Below, in pieces: positions 24,912 to 33,042 of a stretch of 64,000 bases of DNA. A program made the position numbers and the translations under genes. Positions within the stretch are counted from its first letter, which is position 1; each line of letters opens with the position of its first letter. Source of the stretch: Desulfobaculum sp044987625 (GTDB lineage Bacteria > Desulfobacterota > Desulfovibrionia > Desulfovibrionales > Desulfovibrionaceae); contig NZ_JBJDSB010000001.1 in the NCBI RefSeq assembly GCF_044987625.1, forward strand, positions 930,001-994,000, given 5' to 3'. The notes under the pieces are model-generated. The model was not told the origin of the DNA and ran no database searches. It was given only the letters and a program-made list of their open reading frames with translations.

Positions 24912-25436
24912 CTAGTACCGCGTCAGCGCGCCTTCGCTGGCAAAGAAGACCTCGCCGCCCGTGGGATCGCCCGGACTCTTGGTCACATCGTCAAAGCGGT
25001 TGGCGGTAAGCTTCATGCGGTAGCCAAAGGTGATGTACAACTCGTCGTCCGTCTCCAGCGTATCGGGCTTGAGGACGAACTCAAAGTCAACGCCCTGCGC
25101 CCGGTCCAGCTTGCTGGGCTGAAACACCCGCAGGTCCGAGGCCACAACGTGGCCTTCCTTGTCCGAGAGATAGGCGGAGAACCACAGGTCGCCGATATAT
25201 TCGGCCCAGCGCGGGATGGCGTCCTGTACAGGAAAGGCCGTGCCGCGGACGGCAAAGCGGTTCTCAAGAGGCACAACGGCATAGTCGAAGCGCCAAAACT
25301 TCATGGGCAGGCTCTGCCCGGACTCCAGCGTCCAGTGCTGGCGGTTCAGGTGCTTCACGCTCATGTGCGAACACCCCGCAAGCAACACAGCGGCGCACAC
25401 CACGCCGCACAGCAGGACTGCGAATCGTTTCATCAT
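24912..25436 (-). CDS. Predicted lipoprotein, unknown function
   Basis: 174 residues (MM start; the second ATG at 25433 is equally good). Signal peptide with lipobox LLAGC near residue 22, so probably an outer- or inner-membrane lipoprotein. The mature part is beta-rich with FWRFDYAVVPLENRFAVRG and ELYITFGYRMKL segments. No family recognised. GGAGG precedes the start. Third gene after aroK-like and the Cys-rich gene, ending at a terminator. Confidence 0.8.
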   Translation of the reverse strand: MMKRFAVLLCGVVCAAVLLAGCSHMSVKHLNRQHWTLESGQSLPMKFWRFDYAVVPLENRFAVRGTAFPVQDAIPRWAEYIGDLWFSAYLSDKEGHVVASDLRVFQPSKLDRAQGVDFEFVLKPDTLETDDELYITFGYRMKLTANRFDDVTKSPGDPTGGEVFFASEGALTRY

Positions 25437-25450
25437 ATGCCTCCGGACAC

Positions 25451-26056
25451 TTAAGACTGCAACTTAGGAGGACCTTGCACCAGCATCTCTGCAAGAGTCA
25501 AGTTCACTTTGGGCATTGCAGCCATCCGGGATCCCAGAAAATCCATCTCCAGCTTGGCAAGATCGCGGTACAAAGGCGTGCGGTCCAGCGGGCGCAAATC
25601 GTCGCGGCCGTCCGTAACCTCCTTGAACCGCCAACATCCGGGATATTCCTTCTGCTCGATGCGGTCAAAGCGGCCCTTGGTTGCCAGCGTGTGCACCACG
25701 CCGTGCAAGCGGCAAATCATCAGGCGGTGCGTGTACAGCCCGCACAGGCCGTCGTCGTTGAGCGGGCACATGGCGTCCGGACGCTCACCGGCGGCCAGCT
25801 TCTCCTGCATATGGGCCACGTAGTCCTGCGCGCGGGACAGGTACAGGGCGCGCTTGTCCTCCGGCAGGGCGTCCATGCCCTTCCACAGGTAGGCCCACTC
25901 CACATACGTGTGGTGCTGGAAATAGCTCGTACAGCAGTTTTGCGGACAGTCCATGCACGTAAAGCCGGTGTCCGCCACGGTGGTGTCATATTCCTTCTGC
26001 ATACGGTCATAGAGTGCGGCCAGACGGCGGAACACCCCTACTCTGTTACGCTTCAC
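25451..26056 (-). CDS. Cys-rich YkgJ-like protein
   Basis: About 201 residues from GTG 26056, which overlaps the end of the preceding gene by 11 bp. Eight or so Cys are arranged as CMDCPQNCC near the N-terminus, then AMCPLNDDGLCGLYTHRLMICRLHG and PGCWRF. This resembles the YkgJ/zinc- or iron-chelating family, which has CxxC..CC plus later Cys. Whether a metal or Fe-S cluster is bound is inferred. GTG rather than a later start is chosen because the residues before FTCMDC look family-like and a purine-rich site precedes it. Confidence 0.75.
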   Translation of the reverse strand: MKRNRVGVFRRLAALYDRMQKEYDTTVADTGFTCMDCPQNCCTSYFQHHTYVEWAYLWKGMDALPEDKRALYLSRAQDYVAHMQEKLAAGERPDAMCPLNDDGLCGLYTHRLMICRLHGVVHTLATKGRFDRIEQKEYPGCWRFKEVTDGRDDLRPLDRTPLYRDLAKLEMDFLGSRMAAMPKVNLTLAEMLVQGPPKLQS

Positions 26057-26600
26057 TCTTCTCTTCCCTTTGCTTAAGCCACTCGCAAATGGCGGTTGCG
26101 CACTCGTCCGGGTTCATCTCGCCGGAGTCCACCACAAAGTCGGCGGCGGCCTCGTACAGCGGCATGCGCTCGTTGAACAGGTCCGTCACGGTTTGGCCGG
26201 GTGCAATGGCCAACCCGCGGTCCGGGTTCATGGCCACGCGCTCCAGGATGACCTCCTGCGACGCGGCAAGGTAAATGACCGGGCCAAGCTCCTTCAGGCG
26301 CTGCATACAGCGCTGGCCATACACCACGCTGCCGCCCGTGGAGATAACCGTGCGGACCACGGCCAAAGCGGACACAATGTCGTCCTCCGCCTCCACGAAT
26401 CTGTCGCGCCCAAAGGCGTCCGCGATATCCTGAAGCGGGCGGCCATAGTGCGCCTCAATCACGTGGTCCGTATCCAGCTGGGGCCAGCCAAGGCGCTCGG
26501 CCACGGCGCGGCCGATGGTCGTCTTGCCTGCTCCAGCCATGCCTATGAGGGTGATGCAATCGCCACCCCGGGCGTAAAGACTGCTTCCTTTATGTGCCAT
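26046..26600 (-). CDS. Shikimate-kinase-like P-loop kinase with altered motifs
   Basis: 184 residues, the size of AroK. The P-loop GMAGAGKTTIG, DTDHVIEAHYG (the DxD pair for Mg and shikimate) and the lid/adenine segment RVAMNPDRGLAI are present. Two shikimate-contact features differ: the Arg of the usual FRxxE motif appears as Val (RFVEAED), and the TGGG loop reads STGGSVV. Shikimate kinase is still the best label because no other shikimate kinase is visible in this window, but the substrate may differ. Divergent from the fold-III decarboxylase. First gene of a run of three, overlapping the next by 11 bp. Confidence 0.65.
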   Translation of the reverse strand: MAHKGSSLYARGGDCITLIGMAGAGKTTIGRAVAERLGWPQLDTDHVIEAHYGRPLQDIADAFGRDRFVEAEDDIVSALAVVRTVISTGGSVVYGQRCMQRLKELGPVIYLAASQEVILERVAMNPDRGLAIAPGQTVTDLFNERMPLYEAAADFVVDSGEMNPDECATAICEWLKQREEKSEA

Positions 26601-26733
26601 GTGCGTTCCGTTTTCCTGTGCTGTCGTCATGCAAAACCGGACTCTGCCGGACACGGTCCTGTACCTTCTCTCGCACATCGGGTCCAGTGTTCTTGTGGTT
26701 CACATACCACGAAGGCGGGTGTATACGGGCCGC

Positions 26734-28026
26734 ATGCGAAACAGACTCACACCACAGGCTATGTCCGACGCACTGCGCGCCGCCCTCGCCGGCGGCGCTG
26801 TGGACACGGCAGACGCCAGCGCCCTGTTCTACGATATGTCGCTCATCGAAGAGAAGGTCCGCCAGCTTGCCGCCACCTTTCCGTCCGACACCCTGCACGC
26901 CATAGCTGTCAAGGCCAACCCCCTGCGCAAGGTGCTGGAGCACCTCTGCGCGCTGTCCGGGACCGAGGGATATCCCCTTCTTGGGCTGGAGTCCGCCTCC
27001 CTGCCCGAAATGACCCTCGCCCTCGCCGCGGGCTTTCCCCCACAGCACATCGTCTTCGACTCCCCCGCCAAGACCGAAGCCGAAATCCAGCGCGCCCTCA
27101 CCGCAGGCATCCACCTCAACATGGACAACCTGCAGGAACTCTCCCGCGTGGGTGACGCCATCACAGCCGGAGCGCCCCACGGCGGCATCGGCATCCGCAT
27201 CAACCCGCAGGTCGGGCAGGGGACCATCGGCGCAACATCCGTCGCCGCCGAATACTCCAAGTTCGGCGTGCCGCTCAAAGTTTTCCGCAAAGAGCTTATG
27301 GACGCCTATATCGCCAACCCATGGCTCACCGGCGTGCACGTTCATGTCGGCTCCCAAGGCTGCCCCCTTGATCAGCTCGTCCTCGGCGTGCGCGCCGTTC
27401 TCGACTTTGTCGAAGAGGTCAACGCCGCCACCGGTGGCCGCATCAATACCTTCGACCTTGGCGGCGGGCTGCCCGCCGACTACGGCGAAGACGGCTTCGT
27501 CGCCACAGACTTTCACCAGTACGCCGCCGCCCTGCGCGAGGCCTGCCCCCGCCTGTTTTCCGGGCGCTACCGCCTCATGACCGAATTCGGCCGCGCCGTG
27601 CACGCCAACGCCGGCTTCGCCGCCAGCCGCGTGGAATACGTCAAGCCGCAAGGCGATATCCGCACCGCCGTCATCCACCTCGGCGCCGATATGTTCCTGC
27701 GCAAGTGCTACAACCCCGGCGACTGGCACCACGAATTCAGCGTCTGCGCGCCCGACGGCACCCTCAAGACCACACCAGAGCGCGAATACCGCATCGCCGG
27801 CCCCCTCTGCTTCGCCGGAGACCTGCCCGGACGCGATATTCTGCTCCCGCACATCGAGCCGGGCGACTGGCTGCTTATCCACGATACAGGCGCCTACACC
27901 CTGTCCATGTGGTCGCGCTACAACTCCCGCGCCGTGCCCAAAGTGCTGGGCTACAACGCAGACCACGCCTTCAGCACACTCAAAAAACGAGAAACGCCCG
28001 AAGACGTCCTGCGCTTCTGGGAGTAG
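26734..28026 (+). CDS. Fold-III PLP-dependent decarboxylase (diaminopimelate/ornithine type)
   Basis: 430 residues. Alanine-racemase-like barrel followed by a beta domain. LHAIAVKANPLRK holds the Schiff-base Lys, GVHVHVGSQG the His that stacks on PLP, and FDLGGGLPADYG the phosphate loop. AGPLCFAGDLPGRD has the catalytic Cys, and HDTGAYTLSMWSRYNSR closes the active site. The Cys motif reads CFAGD rather than CES (DapDC) or CDG (ODC), so the amino acid substrate is unclear. Start ATG 26734 has no clear ribosome site; ATG 26761 is an alternative. Followed by a terminator at 28188. Confidence 0.8.
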   Translation: MRNRLTPQAMSDALRAALAGGAVDTADASALFYDMSLIEEKVRQLAATFPSDTLHAIAVKANPLRKVLEHLCALSGTEGYPLLGLESASLPEMTLALAAGFPPQHIVFDSPAKTEAEIQRALTAGIHLNMDNLQELSRVGDAITAGAPHGGIGIRINPQVGQGTIGATSVAAEYSKFGVPLKVFRKELMDAYIANPWLTGVHVHVGSQGCPLDQLVLGVRAVLDFVEEVNAATGGRINTFDLGGGLPADYGEDGFVATDFHQYAAALREACPRLFSGRYRLMTEFGRAVHANAGFAASRVEYVKPQGDIRTAVIHLGADMFLRKCYNPGDWHHEFSVCAPDGTLKTTPEREYRIAGPLCFAGDLPGRDILLPHIEPGDWLLIHDTGAYTLSMWSRYNSRAVPKVLGYNADHAFSTLKKRETPEDVLRFWE

Positions 28027-28187
28027 CCCCGGTCACGATCTCTCCCCCAACACTCTGAATTAAAAAGCTGATTGCGTTCTACGGCCTTTTGTGTATAGGA
28101 GAAGGAGTACCTGTTCCCCTGTCCCCCCGTCCGGCATCTTCCGCGACCGCACACGCCACCCCGCGCCGGACGGGGCGGACACCCCCC

Positions 28188-28213
28188 AACCTTCGCTTGT
28201 GCGGAGGTTTTTT
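28188..28213 (+). terminator. Terminator after the fold-III decarboxylase
   Basis: 9-bp stem with one G-T pair (AACCTTCGC / GCGGAGGTT), loop TTGT, then TTTT. It lies 160 bp downstream of the stop codon and directly before the repeat end at 28222. Confidence 0.75.
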
Positions 28214-28221
28214 ATTGGAGG

Positions 28222-29108
28222 GCGCCACTTTTTTTGCCCCCGGCGGGTTAAGGAAATAATTTCCTTAACAATCCTTAGGATTTTCTGGAGCGGAAGCCGC
28301 TCCAGAAAATACAACGCCCAAAATTCGCGACAACACAGGGACATAAAAGCCGATGACTAACAAACGAAAGGGACAATTGCCTGACATTAAGGATATTCCA
28401 TTTCAAGCACAGATCATGCTCCGTGAGGCTGAACAATATCAAAACGGTTCTAAGCTGTTATCCGAAGAAATATTCGAGGACACGGGTAATTCCTCAAACA
28501 TGTTGTCTTTAACTGCGCTAGAAATATCCCTCAAGGCACTCTACCTTGTGGAAAAGAAACAAAAATACCCCAACAACTCTCACTCATTCTACAATCTCTT
28601 CAAATCATTAAACGGAAAGACCCAAAACGTATTATTGAAGCATGCCAATGAAATTGCAGCAAATGAGTTCAATCAAACTTTTAATTTTATAAACGCCCTT
28701 CGCGAATTCCAAAAAAACTTTACTGACGCACGTTATGGCTATGAAGCGAATTGGCACCTTTCAAGTGGTCAAATATTCCAAAAAACGAGGGCATCGACAA
28801 AGCCTTCCGAATTGAAAGAACAAAGTTCTCCTGATTTCAAATTCTTTCCCAGTGAACGTGAAATCTTTTATCGTGCAACAAAGATAACTTTAATTGAAAA
28901 ACTCACACGCACTTTACCCGATCCTACAAACACCTAAGTCCCCAACAGGGATTCTCACCGCCCTTCACACAACGCCAAAGCCCCCCAAAAAACTCTTCCC
29001 ATCTCCACGGACGAGAGCCGTCAGGGGTGACGACTGTCCTCTCCACGCGCACCCGGCATGTGCGCACGCAGGATTGTTAAGGACGGTAGTCCTTAACCCG
29101 CCGGAGGC
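28222..29108 (-). repeat. Dispersed structured element, copy C/D, carrying an AT-rich gene
   Basis: On the minus strand the core is at 29108-28944 (GTCGTCACCCCTGAC, T6G6 tract, GGCGGTGAGAATCCCTG). Its outer hairpin is GTTAAGGAC / GTCCTTAAC at 29076-29097. The opposite end at 28222-28311 has a perfect 14-bp hairpin (28280-28310) and a hairpin GTTAAGGAAAT / ATTTCCTTAAC (28247-28269). Read inward, both ends give the GTTAAGGA stem and then AATCCT; they match each other but differ from copy A (CTCAAGGG). Where copies A and B have a 55-78 bp spacer, this copy has 632 bp with one gene in antisense. The gene's stop lies 6 bp from the core. Confidence 0.8.
28353..28937 (+). CDS. AT-rich HEPN-like protein inside the repeat element
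   Basis: 194 residues, clearly AT-richer than all neighbours, with AAA, AAT and TTT codons common. All-helical by eye. The pattern of SLTALEISLKALYL, then NNSHSFYNLFKSL, then FTDARYGYEANWHL is like HEPN or AbiV-type helical bundle proteins (an early Glu/Lys helix, a central His, an Arg-Tyr late). I see no exact Rx4-6H ribonuclease motif, so activity cannot be claimed. It is enclosed between the two ends of the repeat element at 28222-29108, on the opposite strand. Base composition and location point to recent transfer. No partner gene is present. Confidence 0.75.
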   Translation: MTNKRKGQLPDIKDIPFQAQIMLREAEQYQNGSKLLSEEIFEDTGNSSNMLSLTALEISLKALYLVEKKQKYPNNSHSFYNLFKSLNGKTQNVLLKHANEIAANEFNQTFNFINALREFQKNFTDARYGYEANWHLSSGQIFQKTRASTKPSELKEQSSPDFKFFPSEREIFYRATKITLIEKLTRTLPDPTNT

Positions 29109-29146
29109 ACATCTTCCTCCCCTCTCCCCTTCTCCGCACGCTCCAT

Positions 29147-29176
29147 AAAAAAAAGCCCAGCGCTTGCGCACTGGGC
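29147..29176 (-). terminator. Terminator after purU
   Basis: On the minus strand a GCCCAG / CTGGGC stem with inner pairs (GCCCAGTGCGCAAGCGCTGGGC) is followed by eight T. Confidence 0.88.
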
Positions 29177-29223
29177 CGAAAAAGCACCATTCCGCGCCGA
29201 GGTCGGCACGGGGTGGCGGGTGG

Positions 29224-30087
29224 TTATTTAAAAACGACGGTCTTGTTGCCGTAAAGAAGAATACGGTCTTCAAGATGCCACTTCACGGCGCGGGCGAGCA
29301 CTTGGCGTTCGAGGTCGCGGCCGAGGTCTTTGAGGTCTTCCACGCTTTGGCGATGGGAGACGGAGGCGACGTCCTGCTCGATGATGGGTCCGGCGTCCAG
29401 TTCGGGGACGACGTAGTGGGCGGTGGCGCCGATGACTTTCACGCCCTTGTCATAGGCCTGCCTGTAGGGGTCGGCGCCGGCGAAGGCGGGCAGGAAGGAG
29501 TGGTGAATGTTGATGATGCGGTTCGGGTAGTGCTCCACGAAACGCTGGGAGAGAATCTGCATGTAGCGGGCGAGGACGACGAGGTCGGCCTGTCCTTCCA
29601 TGAGGTCCAGAATCTGCTGTTCGGCTTCATCCTTGTTGTCCTTGGTGACGGACACGTGATGGAAGGGAATGCCGAAGGCTTCCACGGCGGAGCGCAGGTC
29701 ATCGTGATTGCTGATGACCATGGAGATATCGGTGGCGAGCTTGCCGCGCTTCCACATCCACAAGAGTTCGAGCAGCGCGTGGTCGAACTTGGAGACGAGG
29801 ATAGCGGTCTTGGGCCGCGGGCTGGCGTAACTGAGGCGCCAGTTCATATCGAAGCGGTCGCCGACGACGTCGGAGAAGGCCTGTTCGAGCACGGGGGCGG
29901 AAACATCCATGTGCGGGGTCTGAAACTCCAAACGCATGAAAAAGTCGCCACCTTCGGGGTCGGTGGAGTGCTGGGCCAGTTCGGTAATATTGACGCCGTG
30001 GGAGTAGAGAAAGCTGCTGACTGCGGAAACGATTCCCGGCCTGTCGGGGCAGGAAATCAGAAGCCGCGCGCGGGTATCACTGTTCAT
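29224..30087 (-). CDS. purU: Formyltetrahydrofolate deformylase
   Basis: 287 residues. N-terminal ACT domain (LISCPDRPGIVSAVSSFLY), then a formyl-transferase-like domain with ILVSKFDHALLELLW, RYMQILSQ, NIHHSFLPAFAGADPY (catalytic His) and GATAHYV. It hydrolyses 10-formyl-THF to THF and formate. The ACT domain normally senses glycine or methionine. ATG 30087 overlaps the previous gene's TGA (ATGA), showing translational coupling to the PNPOx-like gene. Confidence 0.95.
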   Translation of the reverse strand: MNSDTRARLLISCPDRPGIVSAVSSFLYSHGVNITELAQHSTDPEGGDFFMRLEFQTPHMDVSAPVLEQAFSDVVGDRFDMNWRLSYASPRPKTAILVSKFDHALLELLWMWKRGKLATDISMVISNHDDLRSAVEAFGIPFHHVSVTKDNKDEAEQQILDLMEGQADLVVLARYMQILSQRFVEHYPNRIINIHHSFLPAFAGADPYRQAYDKGVKVIGATAHYVVPELDAGPIIEQDVASVSHRQSVEDLKDLGRDLERQVLARAVKWHLEDRILLYGNKTVVFK

Positions 30088-30551
30088 TGGTTCTTCCATC
30101 CATTCTGCTTGCAAGTCATCCGTTCGATGTCGATGCGGATGACGGTGGTACGCTCCACGCTGGGAGCTGGAAATTCTTGCACTCCGGCGACGAGGCCGCG
30201 CTGTCCGACGATGATGACGAGGGCGGCGCGTTTTTGTGCGGGGTCGGTGAGGATGGTGGCGACGCCTTCGCCCATAATGCCGGGGCACGGCGGCAACTCG
30301 CTGTCGGCGGTCGGCGCTCCGGGGCAGACGGCGTCCACTTCAAAACAAATGTGGGGATTGCGGAGCAGGGCCTCCACGTCGCGCACGTCGCCGCCGCAAT
30401 GGCAATAGAGGCACACGCCGTCGTAGCCATAGCTGACGGGCAAAACGCGGGGAGCGCCGCCGTCGGTTATAACGAGGCGGAGCACTTCTTCACCGCGCAA
30501 AAGCGCATCGACATCATCGCGCCCGATAAGGGGCTGCTGGAGCCACATCAT
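30084..30551 (-). CDS. Pyridoxamine 5'-phosphate oxidase-like FMN-binding protein
   Basis: About 155 residues. A split-barrel fold is suggested by VLRLVITDGGAPRVLPVSYGYD, LYCHCGGDVRDVEAL and a C-terminal GQRGLVAGVQEF followed by RIDIERMTCK. This matches the nitroimidazole-resistance/PNPOx-like flavoprotein group (haem- or FMN-binding). Start chosen at the paired ATGs near 30551/30548 because GAAAGGG lies upstream; ATG 30578 is also possible. Stop overlaps the purU start by 4 bp. Confidence 0.78.
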   Translation of the reverse strand: MMWLQQPLIGRDDVDALLRGEEVLRLVITDGGAPRVLPVSYGYDGVCLYCHCGGDVRDVEALLRNPHICFEVDAVCPGAPTADSELPPCPGIMGEGVATILTDPAQKRAALVIIVGQRGLVAGVQEFPAPSVERTTVIRIDIERMTCKQNGWKNQ

Positions 30552-30646
30552 GACCCTTTCCATCCTTTTACGAACCATGAGCGGCCCGCATCCACATTTA
30601 CAGCCAGCCAGAGTCCGGCTATGACAGGACCTAACAAGGCTACATC

Positions 30647-31381
30647 ATGGAGCATTCCACACCACGAAACGGCGCCTCGGTCGCTGTCATTATCCCCGTT
30701 CTGCATGAGCAGAAACGCATCAACACCCTCGTGAGCAACGTCCGGAAATTGGCCGGTCCACGGCATGTCGAGATTATCGTCGTCGACGGTGCAGCCTCTG
30801 CTGATACCCTAAAAGCCCTGCGGCATAAAGCATTGAAAGCGCTCACCGCCCCTGCCGGACGCGCCTCGCAAATGAATGCGGGCGCAGAAGTATCTACTAC
30901 TGACATTATCCTTTTCCTGCATGCGGATACCACACTGCCGCCGCAGGCCTTTGACAATCTCCTGCGCGCCGTCGAGGACGGCGCTGAGGCGGGAGCGTTT
31001 TCCCTTGGCTTTGATGCACAGTCCCTAGGGCTGCGAATTATTGCGGCCACGGCAAACCTGCGCTCGCGGCTGACGCGCGCGCCATACGGTGATCAAGCGC
31101 AATTCTTTACGCGCACGGCTTTTGAGCGGCTTGGTGGCTATGCGCCCCTACCCCTGATGGAGGACCTCGACATCATGACCCGCGCCCGCAAGCTGGGTCT
31201 GCGCGTCACCATCCTGCCGGACCGGGTGACGACGTCATCCCGGCGTTGGCGCAAGGAGGGGCTGGTGCGGTGCACACTGCGCAACTGGTGCATCCGCCTG
31301 CTGTACCACTGCGGCGTTCCGGCCGCGCGGCTGGCGGGCTGGTACCGCCCCAACGCCAGTAAGGACACCCACAATGCATGA
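30647..31381 (+). CDS. Family 2 glycosyltransferase, TIGR04283 type
   Basis: 244 residues. GT-A fold: SVAVIIPVLHEQKRI at the N-terminus, EIIVVDGAASADT, APAGRASQMNAGAE and ILFLHADTTLP, the last providing the metal-binding DXD-like residues. YGDQAQFFTR and PLMEDLDIMTR are typical of the TIGR04283 subfamily. This subfamily is normally paired with a TIGR04282 protein, as here. The sugar and acceptor are unknown. Overlaps the next gene by 8 bp. Confidence 0.85.
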   Translation: MEHSTPRNGASVAVIIPVLHEQKRINTLVSNVRKLAGPRHVEIIVVDGAASADTLKALRHKALKALTAPAGRASQMNAGAEVSTTDIILFLHADTTLPPQAFDNLLRAVEDGAEAGAFSLGFDAQSLGLRIIAATANLRSRLTRAPYGDQAQFFTRTAFERLGGYAPLPLMEDLDIMTRARKLGLRVTILPDRVTTSSRRWRKEGLVRCTLRNWCIRLLYHCGVPAARLAGWYRPNASKDTHNA

Positions 31382-32054
31382 TGCAACAACGGCCCTCCTG
31401 TTCGTAAAACTCCCCCGTGCCGGCGAGGTGAAAAACCGCCTTGGGCGGCACCTTGGCAACAGCGCGGCGGCGCTGTTGTACAGCGCCTTTGCCCGCGACC
31501 AGCGCGACGCGCTGCTGGCCTCGGGGCTTCCGGTGACGGCGGTGTGCGTCCCCAGCGCGCCCTTGGAGGACTACCGGGGCTGGCTGGGGCCGGATGTGGC
31601 CTACACCGCCCAGCGCGGGGCCGACCTTGGCGAGCGCATGATGCATGCCTTCTTGGACGCCTTTGAAGGCGGCGCCAAGGGCGCGGTGCTCACGGGCAGC
31701 GACGCGCCGCACCTGACGCCAACCCTTATCCACGAGGCCAAAGCCGCGTTGACGATGCACGACGCGGCCATTGCCCCAAGCTCGGACGGCGGCTACTCGC
31801 TCATCGCTATGACGCAGACGGGCTTTGTGCCGCAGGTTTTCCGGGGCATCCGCTGGAGCACGCCCGAAGTCTTCCGCATGACGCGCGCGGCCTTTACCCT
31901 CGCCAGCGCGTCCCTCAAAATCCTGCCGACGCTGGACGACATTGACACCGTGGACGACCTGATGCGCCTGCGCCGCCGCTTTGGCGATACGGGCGGCCCC
32001 CGCCGCACCATGCGCCTGCTGCGCGAGGGTGGCATCTTGGCCGGACGCGACTAA
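31374..32054 (+). CDS. TIGR04282/DUF2064 glycosyltransferase-like protein
   Basis: 226 residues. LLFVKLPRAGEVKNRLG is the nucleotide-binding start (P.pG..KTRL in the family), GADLGERMMHAF and GAVLTGSDAPHLTP hold the metal-site Asp, and APSSDGGYSLIAM follows. The protein is a MobA-like nucleotidyltransferase fold often annotated as arsenosugar glycosyltransferase. The ATG lies inside the last codons of the previous gene, so the pair is coupled. Confidence 0.85.
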   Translation: MHDATTALLFVKLPRAGEVKNRLGRHLGNSAAALLYSAFARDQRDALLASGLPVTAVCVPSAPLEDYRGWLGPDVAYTAQRGADLGERMMHAFLDAFEGGAKGAVLTGSDAPHLTPTLIHEAKAALTMHDAAIAPSSDGGYSLIAMTQTGFVPQVFRGIRWSTPEVFRMTRAAFTLASASLKILPTLDDIDTVDDLMRLRRRFGDTGGPRRTMRLLREGGILAGRD

Positions 32055-32208
32055 CCCACTGGCTTTCCACACCCTGCGCGCGACGAACCGCGGCTTTCCC
32101 TCGCCGTACGGGGCCATGGCTGCACATCGCACCGCACCGGCCCACAGCCCCAACCGACATCTCCCCCTCTGCCGCGGGACTTTTCGCCCGCCCATTCTCA
32201 GCCTGACG

Positions 32209-32237
32209 TTGTCGCATTTCCGCAAAGGTCGTATGGT
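32209..32237 (+). promoter_or_regulatory. Candidate sigma-70 promoter for the CRP-like gene
   Basis: TTGTCG, 17 nt, TATGGT, about 59 bp upstream of the ATG at 32296. Reasonable match by eye only. Confidence 0.4.
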
Positions 32238-32295
32238 GAAGTGACGACCCATCCATGCCGCCAAGGGCGGCGGCCTGCAACGGGAGGATGCGACC

Positions 32296-32934
32296 ATGGC
32301 GGCGAAATCGCGCGCGTCTTTTTTGGTAAAGAACTTCCTGAAATATGCTGTGATCTTTTCCGAAGGGTCCCGGGGCGATACGGCGTATCTGCTCAAAGAG
32401 GGGCTGGTGGAAATATCCAAAATTATGGACGGCAAAAAGAAGGTCTTTGCCCACCTGCGCCCGCCGTCCATGTTCGGCGAAATGGCCATCCTGCTGGACG
32501 ATGAAAAACGCACCGCAACAGCCGTGGCGCTGGAGGACTCCAAAGTCATTGAAATTAAAAAATACGACTTTGAAGAATTCCTGCAGCAGTCGCCGGTGAT
32601 GATTTCCACCTTGGTTAACGTGCTGGTCCACCGCCTGAAGACGGCCACCACCAAATCCCTGCGCGTGCCGAACCTGTTCATCGGCATCTGCAACGTGCTG
32701 GGCATGCTGGGCGGCGCGGGCGTGACGGAGATGAACTATCTGGACACGCTGAATTCGCTGGCCGTGACCTTCAACGTCAACAAGGAAAGCGTGGACAAAG
32801 CCCTGCATATGCTGGAGGAGCACGCGCTTATCGAACTCTTCATGAACGACGACAACGAGCGCACCATCCGCCTGCTGGTGACCAAAGACCTCGCCCACAC
32901 CGCCGCCGAGCGCCGCAAGGCGGCCCCGGTCTGA
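32296..32934 (+). CDS. CRP/FNR-like cyclic-nucleotide-binding regulator
   Basis: 212 residues. The cNMP-binding domain (about 15-120) has IFSEGSRGDTAYLLKEGLVEI and PPSMFGEMAILLDDEKRTATAVALE, cut here to the pocket FGEMAILLDDEKRTATA with the phosphate-binding Arg in the expected place. The C-terminal part (about 140-205) contains a possible winged helix (LNSLAVTFNVNKESVDKALH) that is weaker than in CRP, so DNA binding is probable but not certain. ATG has GGGAGG upstream. Confidence 0.8.
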   Translation: MAAKSRASFLVKNFLKYAVIFSEGSRGDTAYLLKEGLVEISKIMDGKKKVFAHLRPPSMFGEMAILLDDEKRTATAVALEDSKVIEIKKYDFEEFLQQSPVMISTLVNVLVHRLKTATTKSLRVPNLFIGICNVLGMLGGAGVTEMNYLDTLNSLAVTFNVNKESVDKALHMLEEHALIELFMNDDNERTIRLLVTKDLAHTAAERRKAAPV

Positions 32935-32955
32935 TTTCCTGGCCCCAAACGCAAG

Positions 32956-32989
32956 CCCGCCCCGCAGTGGGAAGAATCTGCGGGGCGGG
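32956..32989. terminator. Bidirectional hairpin between convergent genes
   Basis: 12-bp perfect stem CCCGCCCCGCAG / CTGCGGGGCGGG with no long T tract. It serves the CRP-like gene and the peroxiredoxin gene that converge here. Confidence 0.5.
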
Positions 32990-33042
32990 AAGCGAGGGGC
33001 TATGAGGCCGGATGGTACGGACTCCATCCAGTCGAGAGAGAA

